34,092 nucleotides of DNA from an uncultured Planctomycetaceae bacterium (GTDB lineage: Bacteria; Planctomycetota; Planctomycetia; Planctomycetales; Planctomycetaceae), in the NCBI GenBank assembly GCA_903871805.1, contig CAIQIE010000102.1:1-34092 (forward strand), written 5' to 3'. The position numbers and the translations under genes are program-made. Shown piece after piece: positions 1 to 10,484 of this stretch (positions are counted from its first letter, which is position 1; every line of letters begins with the position of its first letter). The notes beneath the pieces were generated by a model. That model did no database searches, was not told the DNA's origin, and saw only the letters and a program-made list of their open reading frames with translations.

Positions 1-582
1 GAGATTTTCCAGAGAAAAGCCGTGTGGGAGGCTGTGCGGGTGCCTGGGAAAGTTGGGGATGTCACCGGCTGAAACTGCCGTTGTTGTGTCATACGAGCGG
101 TTTGATCCCTGCAGGCGTTGCGAGCAAACTGTCAGGCAGTTAAGGCAGGTCTGTCAAACATCTTAAAGTCGGTGCCTGCGAAACGACGAAAATTATCGTG
201 GCGATTGTCATCCTGTTGTGGCGGTGACTGCAGAATTTCTGCAGTCACAGTGGGGAGGCCAGGAAGCACAATAGGCTGATTCGCCGGGGGGCCTGTTCAG
301 CTTCAGTCGTAACGGAAGGGATGTCCGGACAAGACTGTGGTTCGTTTATTCGTGCCATGTTGAACTGTGCTCAAAGTGCCTTGTGCAGGCACTGGGATTG
401 CCCGCACGCAATCCAGAGAACGACCCTTGTCAAGCCAATCGATTTGAATTGAGTTTCGGCTGTTCACCACAGCGCACGGCCTGAGAACCGTGTTTCCGAA
501 ATTCAACGGTCGGTTTTGACGATCCGATCTTCCAGGAAGGAGGAGCGGATGGTGCAGTGTGAACTGATTGGAGAGCCCGCCC
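1..582. other. Leading region without a supportable gene
   Basis: No convincing coding sequence is seen before the regulator at 583. All three plus frames are open from base 1 for 70 to 165 bases, so the tail of an upstream plus-strand gene could end here, but nothing distinguishes one frame. A minus-strand reading over 303-599 gives an unconvincing, arginine-rich peptide. The stretch holds a perfect inverted repeat at 224-248 and must contain the promoter of the regulator gene, but I could not pick out convincing -35/-10 boxes. Confidence 0.5.
224..248. repeat. Perfect 12-bp inverted repeat with 1-nt centre
   Basis: The arms GTGACTGCAGAA and TTCTGCAGTCAC are exact reverse complements around a single T. 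There is no T-tract on either side, so it does not look like an intrinsic terminator. It lies about 335 bases upstream of the HTH-REC regulator gene. A dimeric regulator operator or a cruciform-type signal are both possible. Confidence 0.7.
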
Positions 583-1155
583 ATGAAGACGATCTTCACT
601 ACTGGTCAGGTAGCAAAGATCTGTAAAGTTGCCCCACGTACAGTCTCGAAGTGGTTCGATTCCGGACGACTAAGAGGCTATCGAATTCCTGGTTCACAAG
701 ATAGACGCATTCCTCGCGAACATCTGATCCGGTTCCTCAAGGAACACGGAATGCCATTAGGCGAGCTGGAAGACGAAGCGATGGGCAAGATTCTGCTCGT
801 TGGATCTGACATTGTGACTCGTTCGAGTCTCAATGAAATGATTTCCAACGACGACTTTAAGATCGAAATTGCTGCCAGCGGCTTCGAAGCCGGGATTCAG
901 GCAGAGTCGATTCACCCCGATTGCGTGGTGATTGACTTTGTTATGGGTCGCGAAGAAGCTCTGATGATTGCTCAGAACCTTCGTAAGAATTCAGAATTCA
1001 ACGAAACCGTTCTGATCGGTCTGTTGAGCGACGAGGATAATGCCTCTGGCTTTGACCGCTCGGTGTTTAACGAGACATTCCGTAAGCCGTTCGATGCAGC
1101 GTTGCTGGCCGAGCGAATTCGGACTCTTGTGAATCGCCGCAAACAGCTGGCCTGA
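583..1155 (+). CDS. DNA-binding response-regulator-like protein (MerR/excisionase-type HTH plus REC)
   Basis: The 190-residue protein has an N-terminal helix-turn-helix of the MerR/excisionase type (about residues 5-56, with TTGQVAKICKVAPRTVSKWF leading into a positively charged wing) and a C-terminal receiver-like domain (about 68-190). The likely phosphoacceptor is Asp118 in VVIDF and the conserved Lys is Lys168 in RKPF. The acidic pocket is reduced: the first strand ends GSD (Asp76) where active receivers usually have two acidic residues. The order HTH then REC is the reverse of most response regulators. I chose ATG 583 because GGAGAG lies 7 bases upstream; a TTG at 568 is also in frame. 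No cognate kinase is adjacent. Role inferred: a transcription factor controlled by phosphorylation or by partner binding. The gene is closed by a strong terminator. Confidence 0.85.
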   Translation: MKTIFTTGQVAKICKVAPRTVSKWFDSGRLRGYRIPGSQDRRIPREHLIRFLKEHGMPLGELEDEAMGKILLVGSDIVTRSSLNEMISNDDFKIEIAASGFEAGIQAESIHPDCVVIDFVMGREEALMIAQNLRKNSEFNETVLIGLLSDEDNASGFDRSVFNETFRKPFDAALLAERIRTLVNRRKQLA

Positions 1156-1204
1156 GAAACCAGCTGCGAGACTCGATGATCTGACCACGTCGAGAGAAAA
1201 TTGA

Positions 1205-1243
1205 CCATCGAAGAATTCTTCGGGATTCTTCGATGGTTTTTTT
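1205..1243 (+). terminator. Rho-independent terminator after the HTH-REC gene
   Basis: A perfect 12-bp stem (CCATCGAAGAAT pairing with ATTCTTCGATGG), an 8-nt loop and a run of seven T residues, starting 49 bases after the regulator stop codon. The tadC gene on the opposite strand ends at 1304. The T-run is on the plus strand only, so it terminates the plus-strand transcript best. Confidence 0.92.
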
Positions 1244-1303
1244 ATGCGCCCCGGTTCCGAGGTATTTCACAGGCCCGGCACTGCCGCTTCCCGCAATTGG
1301 GCG

Positions 1304-2248
1304 TTACTCCAGCAGGAGATTTTCCATCAGCTGGATGGCCGCCGGGCCAACGAGCACGACGAAGATTCCGGGGAAGATAAACAGGACCAGCGGGAAGATC
1401 ATCTTCACGGCGGTCTGCTGCGCTTTTTCTTCCGCAAGTTGTCGCCGTTTGACTCGCATGGTTTCGGAGTGAATGCGGAGAGCCTGCCCGATGGATGAAC
1501 CAAAGCGATCCGCCTGAATCAGAATTGCTGCCAGAGCCCGAACATCGTCGACGCCGGTCCGCACACCAAGATCATGTAACACCTCCCGACGCTGCTTCCC
1601 CATCTGCAGCTGCATATTCGCGGTCGCAAGTTCTTCGCAAACTTCCGGAGCCCCATCCTTCATCTCTTCGGAAACCCGTCGCATTCCCTGATCAAGCCCA
1701 AGTCCCGCTTCGACGCAGACAACGAGCAGGTCCAGAGCATCCGGCAGCTGCAGGAAGATTTTTTCCTGGCGGCCTGACCGCAACGAACTCAGAATCAGCT
1801 CTGGAATGTAAAACGAAAGCCCGCCGGCGACAACTGGAATCATCCACGCATTGCCGACGAATCCCTTGCCGACCATGACCCACGAAAGTCCGCCCGCCAG
1901 CCCAAGGATGAGGGCCAGTGTTTTCAGGGCCAGAAAGTTCACAACGGCATTCGAACGGGAAAATCCGGCGTTTGCGAGGCGGTTTTTCAGATGATTCTGC
2001 TCGGTTTCGGACTTTGGTTCCAGAGCCCTGGACAGAGTGGGAGCAGTCTTTTCGACGATGGTGGTCACGGTGGTACGTCGTCCACCCGTGAGATCCAGTT
2101 CCCGACGTTGTCTTTTCAGAGGATTTCTGAATTCCTCAAGTCGTGTGGCCGCTCGGGATTTGGTACGCAGGAGTGTGCTGGTCACGGCCCAGAAGCCTGC
2201 CGCGCCGGCAGCGAACAGGGTATACGGCAGAAGCTGTTCGTAGTTCAT
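1304..2248 (-). CDS. tadC: Tad/Flp pilus assembly inner-membrane protein TadC (T2SSF family)
   Basis: The 314-residue protein carries a GspF/T2SSF domain (about residues 160-290, with LQLPDALDLLVVCVEAGLGL and the GAPEVCEEL...MQLQMGKQRREVL region) typical of TadC. There is one hydrophobic segment at the extreme N-terminus (about 8-26), two in the middle (about 105-150) and one at the C-terminus (LVLFIFPGIFVVLVGPAAIQ). In characterised Tad systems TadB and TadC form the inner-membrane platform on which the CpaF/TadA ATPase works to extrude Flp pilin. It is the last gene of the minus-strand run cpaF-tadB-tadC, 133 bases after tadB. Assignment to TadC rather than TadB rests on gene order and on its LDLLVVCVEAGLGLDQ pattern. 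Confidence 0.88.
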   Translation of the reverse strand: MNYEQLLPYTLFAAGAAGFWAVTSTLLRTKSRAATRLEEFRNPLKRQRRELDLTGGRRTTVTTIVEKTAPTLSRALEPKSETEQNHLKNRLANAGFSRSNAVVNFLALKTLALILGLAGGLSWVMVGKGFVGNAWMIPVVAGGLSFYIPELILSSLRSGRQEKIFLQLPDALDLLVVCVEAGLGLDQGMRRVSEEMKDGAPEVCEELATANMQLQMGKQRREVLHDLGVRTGVDDVRALAAILIQADRFGSSIGQALRIHSETMRVKRRQLAEEKAQQTAVKMIFPLVLFIFPGIFVVLVGPAAIQLMENLLLE

Positions 2249-2381
2249 AGGGAGATTTCCTGTTGGTCAGCAGCTGAAACAAGGCCGTTGGTCTGTCGGT
2301 GACAGGAACCCTGGTACGGAATTTCACGGCTGCGCTGCAAACTCCGGCAGAGTCGGATAATGTCGTATGACCACATTTTGA

Positions 2382-3344
2382 TCAGACTTTTATGTTGACA
2401 ATTCTGTGGATGACGTAGCCACCAAAGCATTGCGCGGCGACCGCACAAAAGATCATCTTACGGCCCAGATCTCTGTTGAACAGGAGTGCCACATAGTCCG
2501 GATTCAGCGTGTACACGGTCAGAAAAAGTACAATGGGCAAAGCCATCAGGACCGCACCGCTCATCCGCCCTTCCCCTGTCAGGGCTTTGACCTGCCCCAG
2601 AATCTTGAATCTCTCCCGAACCAGCGAGCTAATTTTTCCCAGAATTTCCGCAAGGTCACCACCGGCCTGCCGCTGAATTGCCACGGCCGTCACAAAAAAC
2701 TGCAGGTCCATGTTGGGCATACGCAGCAGCATGTTGCGAAGTGCCTGATCAACAGGGACACCCAGGTTCTGTTCCTCATAGACGTTGCGAAATTCCATGG
2801 AGATCGGAGCGGGCATCTCAGTCGCCACGACATTCAGTCCAGCCGCCAGACTGTTACCTGAACGCAGCGCTCGCGAAAGCAACTCCAGTGCATCCGGTAG
2901 CTGCTTTTCAAAACTCCGAATGCGTTTTCTGCGACGCAGCAGCAGCCAGCCCCAGGGCATTGAGAACCCGGCCAGTGCAGCGGCAGGCAGCATCGTGTTG
3001 GGTAGTCGCATCGCTGTCGCCATCAGCAGAACTGCCGCAGCTGAGACAAAGCAGATGACAAAAAAAGATTCGACTCGAATCGGCGAATCTGCCTGCCGAA
3101 ACAGCAACGGCAGATTTTCAAACCGCTGGATCAGCCGGCCAAAGAAGCCCTGAGCTGTGGTCAGACCGTCACGAAGGATCTCACTGGCAATCTCTCCGCG
3201 GTTCGCCGGAGAACGTCCGGTGAAGGCAATCAGACGCGTTTCGAGATCTGTGTCGGCACGCCCCTGAAACAGGGACATCAGCCCCATCACCAGCGCAAGT
3301 ACGCCGATGAAAGCCGATCCCAGTATAAGGTAATTCGGATCCAT
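2382..3344 (-). CDS. tadB: Tad/Flp pilus assembly inner-membrane protein TadB (T2SSF family)
   Basis: The 320-residue protein has an N-terminal transmembrane helix (about 5-25), a cytoplasmic stretch, two adjacent helices (about 95-140), a T2SSF domain (about 145-275, FEKQLPDALELLSRALRSGN and GGDLAEILGKISSLVRER) and two C-terminal helices ending near residue 318. This is the standard TadB layout and length. It lies between cpaF (219-base gap) and tadC (133-base gap) on the same strand. Such gaps are longer than in compact tad operons, but no terminator was seen in either. Its role is to pair with TadC as the membrane platform for Flp-type pilus assembly. Confidence 0.88.
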   Translation of the reverse strand: MDPNYLILGSAFIGVLALVMGLMSLFQGRADTDLETRLIAFTGRSPANRGEIASEILRDGLTTAQGFFGRLIQRFENLPLLFRQADSPIRVESFFVICFVSAAAVLLMATAMRLPNTMLPAAALAGFSMPWGWLLLRRRKRIRSFEKQLPDALELLSRALRSGNSLAAGLNVVATEMPAPISMEFRNVYEEQNLGVPVDQALRNMLLRMPNMDLQFFVTAVAIQRQAGGDLAEILGKISSLVRERFKILGQVKALTGEGRMSGAVLMALPIVLFLTVYTLNPDYVALLFNRDLGRKMIFCAVAAQCFGGYVIHRIVNIKV

Positions 3345-3563
3345 AATTCAAAGTCCTGACCGCAACCGGCGATTGTCCGGTGCTGTCTGATTTTTATCGG
3401 AAAGATCGCTGCCCCCGGCAGGTTTCACGCCGCCACGTTCACCAGGGAAACCGCTCTGAGATCACATTCAGCAACACGCAGTGTCCGGAATACTGCGTTG
3501 AGTGTGTGACTGCAGAGAACACCGTCGCGGTCACTGCAGCCACAGGTCTTAAAACCGCCGATG

Positions 3564-4874
3564 TCAGTGCGTCTTCATGTGGCGCTGGGTAAAGAGTCCC
3601 CCGGGAAGACGAATTCCGCTGGTTTCGAGATGTTCGATACAGCGGGGACGAACCCCTGTGGATTCAAAGTGCCCATAGGCTTTTCCCTGTTCGGTGATCC
3701 CATCCTGAATGAATCGAAAAATGTCCTGCATGACAATCACATCCCCCTCCATACCGATTACTTCTGTGATGTAGGTGACTTTTCGCGGACCGCCCTGAAG
3801 TCGACTGGCCTGAACAATCAGATTCACGGCAGATGCTATCTGCTTGCGAATGGACATGAGCGGCATTTCATAACCGCTCATATTGACAAGCGTCTCAATT
3901 CGGGAGATGGCATCGCGGGGATTATTGGCATGCACAGTGGTGAGCGAACCATCATGCCCCGTATTCATCGCCTGCAGCATGTCCAGCGTTTCACCTCCGC
4001 GACATTCTCCGATGATGATCCGGTCAGGACGCATACGCAATGCATTTCTGACCAGATCCGTTGCCGTGATGCGTCCTTTTCCCTCAATGTTCGGAGGGCG
4101 TGTTTCCAGACGCAGGACGTGTTCCTGCTGCAATTGAAGTTCGGCCGCATCTTCAATTGTAATGACGCGGTTCTCGTTGGAAATAAAACTGGACAGCGTA
4201 TTCAACAGTGTGGTTTTTCCGGATCCGGTACCACCACTGATAATCATATTCAACCGGGCTTTCATCGCGCCCTCGAGGAACATCACCATCTCCGGAGTGA
4301 ATGCTCCAAACTTCAGCAGATCCTCCAGTGTCAGTGGGTTGGAGCCAAAGCGACGAATTGTCAGTGATGGGCCATCCAGAGCCAGTGGCGGGATGATGGC
4401 GTTCAGTCGCGATCCATCCGGAAGTCGCGCGTCCACCATCGGCGATGTTTCATCAATACGGCGACCGACTCGCGACACAATTCGATCCAGAATCTGAAGC
4501 AGATGATCGTTGTCACGAAACATCACGTCCGATCGCTGAATTCGCCCATTCTTTTCCACGAACACATTCTTCGGACCGTTGATCATGATGTCCGCGATAC
4601 CTTCCTCCTTCAGAAGAATTTCCAGCGGACCAAATCCGAAAGCCTCATCCAGTACCTCTTCAACCAGACGCTCTCGCTCCGATCGATTCAGAAGTGGATT
4701 CTCCGTATCGCACAGATGCTCCACCACGACGCGGATCTCGCGACGCAGGGAATCCCCTTCCAGTTCCGATACCCGTGTCAGATCCAGTTTTTCAACCAGT
4801 TTGCCATGAATGTGTGACTTCAACGCTTCGAAGTCGCCGTTGTTTTGTCTTCCTGATCTGATAGGAGCAAGCAT
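3564..4874 (-). CDS. cpaF: Tad secretion ATPase CpaF/TadA (VirB11/GspE family)
   Basis: This 436-residue hexameric-type secretion ATPase powers Flp pilus extrusion. It shows an N-terminal all-alpha/beta region ending in the FGPLEILL...IADIMING motif (about 80-100), Walker A GGTGSGKT (214-221), the Asp box ITIEDAAEL (239-247), Walker [10 protein letters not shown] (285-293) and the His box [13 protein letters not shown] (306-318). All catalytic motifs look intact and the length matches CpaF. The start at 4874 is an ATG with only a weak upstream purine stretch. The gene leads the minus-strand group cpaF-tadB-tadC. The usual partners (flp, cpaB, cpaC secretin, cpaE, prepilin peptidase) are not in this window and are presumably elsewhere in the genome. 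Confidence 0.95.
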   Translation of the reverse strand: MLAPIRSGRQNNGDFEALKSHIHGKLVEKLDLTRVSELEGDSLRREIRVVVEHLCDTENPLLNRSERERLVEEVLDEAFGFGPLEILLKEEGIADIMINGPKNVFVEKNGRIQRSDVMFRDNDHLLQILDRIVSRVGRRIDETSPMVDARLPDGSRLNAIIPPLALDGPSLTIRRFGSNPLTLEDLLKFGAFTPEMVMFLEGAMKARLNMIISGGTGSGKTTLLNTLSSFISNENRVITIEDAAELQLQQEHVLRLETRPPNIEGKGRITATDLVRNALRMRPDRIIIGECRGGETLDMLQAMNTGHDGSLTTVHANNPRDAISRIETLVNMSGYEMPLMSIRKQIASAVNLIVQASRLQGGPRKVTYITEVIGMEGDVIVMQDIFRFIQDGITEQGKAYGHFESTGVRPRCIEHLETSGIRLPGGLFTQRHMKTH

Positions 4875-4883
4875 GACGTTTTC

Positions 4884-5201
4884 TCAGTTCCATCCCGACG
4901 GACATCCGGCCGTATGCAGCTCGATCACCTCGGTATGATCTGCCGCCAGTACCTGGACACGGCACTGAACGAAGTTGCTGTCAAAAGCAGACTTCCCACC
5001 AACTAACAGAAAACCCCCTGTAGGTTTCCCCTTCGGAAAATAGGTTACAAAACGGACCGCCGTCGGGACGTTTTGGGGGAATCCTTCCTCGATGAAAAAC
5101 TTCTCCCGGTTAGCGGAAGGCACGCAATACGCGAAACCAGTGGAATCCGCAAAATCTGCAAAGCACTCCGGCGGTAAACGCCCGGCATGGCTTGATGCCA
5201 T
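4884..5201 (-). CDS. Small hypothetical protein upstream of cpaF
   Basis: An ORF of 105 residues ending 9 bases before the cpaF start, on the same strand. The translation has a protein-like composition (for example AVRFVTYFPKGKPTGGFLLV, then VQCRVQVLAADHTEVIELHT), mostly alternating hydrophobic strands, with no signal peptide or transmembrane segment. I do not recognise a family. No clear ribosome-binding site precedes the ATG at 5201, and a later start is possible. Position suggests cotranscription with cpaF. It could be a genuine small gene or chance open frame; no other frame in this interval is more convincing. Confidence 0.45.
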   Translation of the reverse strand: MASSHAGRLPPECFADFADSTGFAYCVPSANREKFFIEEGFPQNVPTAVRFVTYFPKGKPTGGFLLVGGKSAFDSNFVQCRVQVLAADHTEVIELHTAGCPSGWN

Positions 5202-5564
5202 TTTGCAACAAGGAAATGTTTAAATAGTGTTTATAAGTTCACACGTAATCGTGGTGGAAAGCCCTCTCAAGCGGCGGAGTGCCGGGACTGCTGCATCTCA
5301 GATTCCAGGAAATTCCACGGGTGATTCGAGAATCTCTGCGGCGGCATTCGGCGAAATTCCAGCGAAGATTGGAAATGCGAAACGGGATGATTGAGGCTTT
5401 GTTGGATTCCGGTTAAGACTCCCACTGCCAGGCGGGCGGATGTGCCGCGCCGTTTGGCGAAATCCTCCAAAATTTTGCACAAGCACCTGCGATCCATGGT
5501 AAGGCGTGCGAGGATTTCCCCGTGAAAGATTTAGAAGTCAACAGAGCCAGGACACGGACGGAAC
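5202..5564. other. Divergent intergenic region between the cpaF group and pyrG
   Basis: About 360 bases with no supportable gene. Short open frames in both directions here give low-complexity or frame-shadow peptides. The region must carry the promoters of both the leftward tad group and rightward pyrG. I saw no riboswitch-like or attenuator-like structure, and no strong terminator hairpin. Confidence 0.5.
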
Positions 5565-7211
<1,647 letters not shown>

Positions 7212-7375
7212 TGTCCGTTTGCTGCCGTGAAAGGCTTCAACGCCTTTCACTGGCCGTGGCGCGCTTTCTGTTGCGATGCACCACGGTTGCGTCGTCGCAG
7301 AAAGCGGATTATCGTGCTCGCAGTACTGTTCCCACACACGCGTTTGCCGCATCCGTTCCAGGGGAAACGAAGCCA

Positions 7376-7948
7376 GTGAAGAAAAGGACTTCCGCTGCCG
7401 TGCATGATCTGACCGTTATCGATAGCTACATTTCGGATTTTCCCCAATCCACTCAGAAAGTTCTGCTGCAGCTGCGGCAGGTCATCCGCGAGGCTGCTCC
7501 TGACGCCCTGGAAGCCATCAAGTATCGAATTCCAACGTTCGTGCTCAATGGCAACCTGGTGCATTTTGCCGCATTTAACCGGCACATTGGTTTCTACCCT
7601 ACCCCGTCGGCAATGCTGCACTTCCAAAAGGAACTCGCTCCGTATCCGTCCGCAAAGGGCTCCGTTCAGTTCCTGCTGAACCAGCCCATGCCATGGGATC
7701 TGATTCGGGAAATGGTGCTGTTTCGAGTCGCTGAGGTGCAAGGGGCGAAGACGGCAACCGTCGCCAAAACGTCGGCCCGCACCAAAACCGCAAACCCACC
7801 GAAGAAAACGCGGACTGCTCCCACGGACGCTGGGAACGCATCAAAACATACCGCTGAAGCATCAACCGCGAAAACCAGGAAGGTGCCCAAACCCGACGCC
7901 AACTCTGCCAAAAACGGTCGCAGCGTTCCCGGAAAGAAAACGAAGTAA
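7376..7948 (+). CDS. DUF1801 (YdhG-like) protein with lysine/alanine-rich tail
   Basis: The globular part (from VIDSYISDFPQSTQKVLLQL to about 110 residues later, including KYRIPTFVLNGNLVHFAAF and HIGFYPTPSAM) matches the DUF1801/YdhG fold, a small family with no firmly established biochemical role, sometimes linked to iron handling. It is followed by about 65 residues rich in Lys, Ala, Thr and Pro, resembling histone H1-like C-termini. I chose GTG 7376 because AGGGGAA lies 9 bases upstream and the family domain begins soon after. The in-frame ATG at 7211, overlapping the pyrG stop, would add 55 residues that look non-coding. Likely cotranscribed with pyrG. The tail suggests nucleic-acid or polyanion binding, which is inference. 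Confidence 0.8.
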   Translation: MKKRTSAAVHDLTVIDSYISDFPQSTQKVLLQLRQVIREAAPDALEAIKYRIPTFVLNGNLVHFAAFNRHIGFYPTPSAMLHFQKELAPYPSAKGSVQFLLNQPMPWDLIREMVLFRVAEVQGAKTATVAKTSARTKTANPPKKTRTAPTDAGNASKHTAEASTAKTRKVPKPDANSAKNGRSVPGKKTK

Positions 7949-8039
7949 TCACACCATCGCCATCACCCGCTGGACCGAAGCCTCGCCAGCGCAGCCTCGC
8001 GGACACCACGGCAGGTCCAACCCGACACCCTGGCCCCCC

Positions 8040-10484
8040 TTAGCGGATCAACAAAAACTCGGGAGTCATCACAACGGCCCAGAGCAGATCTTCAATTTCC
8101 TGAACTGTGGGATCCGGACTGAGCATTTCCTGCAGTGCCACGGCTTCCTCCGTGGAAGGCGAACGCGACCAGGCGAACCGACAAACATGCTGAATCAGAC
8201 CGTCCCGGTCACTCTGCCATTGCGCCTTCAGCGTCGTGGCACCATGGGACAGAAATCCCGCCAGTGTGGACCCATTGGAAAGATCGATGGCTTCCAGCGT
8301 TGTCAGTTCTTCAGGACGCATTGAGACAATCTGTTCACGATGAGGACGGCCAAGCGACCGCATCAGAAAGTCATTTTTTATAAGCCCGGCGCGGACCATG
8401 CGAATTTCACCGTTGAAAGCCTGATCCAGCAGGTTGCTGCCTGTTCCGTTAACGGCTTCGCTCCAGACGGACAATGCCGGTACGACTGTCACAGGCAGCC
8501 AATCGCCGCCGATAACTGCCGCACGCCCGTCACGCACTTCCGGGACCTGGGGATTCCATTGCCATGATTCATCTGACGCCAGAATTCTGACGGCACCATC
8601 CGGCATTCGAATTCGGGCTTCAAGGAATAGTCCGGCGGCGTTTGGGGTACTTCCGCCGTTTGTGGCAACGACCAGAAGTGAGTTCTCACCCTTCTTCAGC
8701 AGATGTTGAATACTGATGGCCCGCGGCTGATGCCACTCCGTGCCCTGCTCGGCCTTCTGGCCATTGATAAATAATGTGAAGCCGTTGTCACAGGTAATCA
8801 GGACAGCGGCACTTGCAATTTCTGTTTCGATAGCAAAGGTTTTCCGCAGGCTGATTGACTCGTTCGCCGGAGGTGCCGCGCCGTTGGCAGCGCTATCGCC
8901 CCAGATCCATTTCCCCGTCAGCGGCGTCATTGCAGCCTTCTCGGCGGATTGCCTGGTACGAATCACCGGCGCATCGAACACCGTCGGAGCCGCTGATGTC
9001 AGTTGCCAGACAGCATCAATGAACTGCTCGGCCGTCATTCTTCGTGCGACCGGGCCATTCCATTTGAAGGCGGTTGCAGGCCTCGATTCATCACTCGAAC
9101 GAGTGTGCGTCTGCGACTGATACGCTTCTGAAGTGGCAATCAGCACCAGGATCGACTTCAAATCGTAGTGCTCTGCGACCAGCGAGGAGGCCAGGTAATC
9201 CAGGAGATCAGCGTTCCACGGTGGAGACTGCATTGCATCCAGCGGATGCACAATTCCATGGCCCATCAGGCGGTACCACAGGCGGTTCACAATCGTTCGT
9301 GAAAATCGCCCATTCTCCGGATGCGTCATCAGCGAGGCCAGCTGCCGCAGACGCTCTTCACGAGGCGCCGCGGGATCGATCTGGCCAATCTCCGGAAACA
9401 GCCATGACGCCTGCGCTTTGCGTCCCAGAGGTTTGTCGCAACGATGAATCTCCGGTGGTGCTGAGGCGTAGACGGCGGCCAGTCCCCAGGACTCATCCAG
9501 CTTCCAGCGATCAATGAAACTGTCATGGCACGAGGCACATTTCAGGTTGATTCCCAGGAAAGACTGCGCAACACTCTGGGCAAACTGAATTTCGACCGTC
9601 TGCCCCGCACTGACCTCACCACGCCAGCGAATCCCGTCAATGTAACCCTGGCTGGCAGGTGTCGGCGGAGCAATCAATTCGCGGGCAAACTGATCGAATG
9701 GCTTATTCGTCAGCAAGGCGTCGTAGAGCCACCCGCTGATCTGCTGCCGCCCCCCGGTAATAAAGCCCGTCCCGCTGTAATCATTTCGCAGCAGATCGTT
9801 AAAGAACGTCAGCCAGTGATCGGCGTAAGAAATGTCATCTGACAGCAGCTCACGAACCACGCGTTCACGTTTGTCGGGAGAACTGTCATTCACAAACTGC
9901 TGCAGCTTTTCCGGCGATGGAAGCAGCCCCACAAGGTCCATGGAGACACGTCGCAGAAATGTGGCATCGTCGATTGAACCCGGGATCGAAGTTCCCTGCT
10001 GCTGCATCGCATGATCAAGAATCCTGTCAATCGGATTTGTGCGACCATTGGTGGCTTCTGGAAGTTCAGGCATGCGTGGCCGGAGGGGCGGTTCCCATGC
10101 GACAGGAGCGAAAGAGAATCCCGGCTCCCAGGCAGCGCCATCGGCAATCCAGCGAGTCAACGTTTCGATTTCCCGAGCTGTCAGACGCGGTTTGTCATCG
10201 GGGGGCATCTGCCGCTTCTGGTCCTGACTGCGTACAAGTTCCAGCAGCTGGGATTCCTCCGGCCTGCCGGCGACAACGTGCCCGGAATCCAGAAGCAGCT
10301 CTCCTGTATTAAGCGAAAAACTGCCCTTGGCCTCCCGCCCACCATGACACGGCACGCAGTGCGTTTTCAGAATGGGCATCACGCTGTGGGAAAAATCGTC
10401 AGGCATCTGCTGCGCCTGCAGGCCACGAACGCAGCTGACAACCAGACACACCCAGGCTGTGATGCAGAAATTTTGTCCAGTCAC
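8040..10484 (-). CDS. Planctomycete cytochrome-like DUF1549/DUF1553 protein (PSCyt1/PSD1 type)
   Basis: About 814 residues with a signal peptide (hydrophobic CITAWVCLVVSC, probable cleavage after LQA), so it is exported. An N-terminal c-type cytochrome-like domain has haem motif C43-V-P-C46-H47 and a later MPP methionine segment. DUF1549 follows (about 145-355), containing a second CxxCH at 316-320 (CASCH). DUF1553 is split: its first half (RTIVNRLWYRLMGHGIVHP) and its last part (NDFLMRSLGRPHREQI) flank about 150 residues of beta-rich sequence (KWIWGDSAANG...NGFTLFINGQK) resembling a galactose-binding sandwich. I chose GTG 10484 because GGAG lies 6-7 bases upstream and the signal peptide then starts cleanly; 10523 is the longest alternative. 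Function in the family is unproven; a role in extracellular polysaccharide oxidation is often suggested. It runs convergent with the DUF1801 gene. Confidence 0.9.
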   Translation of the reverse strand: MTGQNFCITAWVCLVVSCVRGLQAQQMPDDFSHSVMPILKTHCVPCHGGREAKGSFSLNTGELLLDSGHVVAGRPEESQLLELVRSQDQKRQMPPDDKPRLTAREIETLTRWIADGAAWEPGFSFAPVAWEPPLRPRMPELPEATNGRTNPIDRILDHAMQQQGTSIPGSIDDATFLRRVSMDLVGLLPSPEKLQQFVNDSSPDKRERVVRELLSDDISYADHWLTFFNDLLRNDYSGTGFITGGRQQISGWLYDALLTNKPFDQFARELIAPPTPASQGYIDGIRWRGEVSAGQTVEIQFAQSVAQSFLGINLKCASCHDSFIDRWKLDESWGLAAVYASAPPEIHRCDKPLGRKAQASWLFPEIGQIDPAAPREERLRQLASLMTHPENGRFSRTIVNRLWYRLMGHGIVHPLDAMQSPPWNADLLDYLASSLVAEHYDLKSILVLIATSEAYQSQTHTRSSDESRPATAFKWNGPVARRMTAEQFIDAVWQLTSAAPTVFDAPVIRTRQSAEKAAMTPLTGKWIWGDSAANGAAPPANESISLRKTFAIETEIASAAVLITCDNGFTLFINGQKAEQGTEWHQPRAISIQHLLKKGENSLLVVATNGGSTPNAAGLFLEARIRMPDGAVRILASDESWQWNPQVPEVRDGRAAVIGGDWLPVTVVPALSVWSEAVNGTGSNLLDQAFNGEIRMVRAGLIKNDFLMRSLGRPHREQIVSMRPEELTTLEAIDLSNGSTLAGFLSHGATTLKAQWQSDRDGLIQHVCRFAWSRSPSTEEAVALQEMLSPDPTVQEIEDLLWAVVMTPEFLLIR

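Noticed and set aside
1..72. Possible tail of an upstream plus-strand gene
   Set aside because: All three plus frames are open at the edge and none has a recognisable protein signature, so no frame can be preferred.
303..599. Minus-strand 98-residue ORF before the regulator
   Set aside because: Unconvincing composition, overlap with the regulator's start and ribosome site, and no ribosome site of its own.
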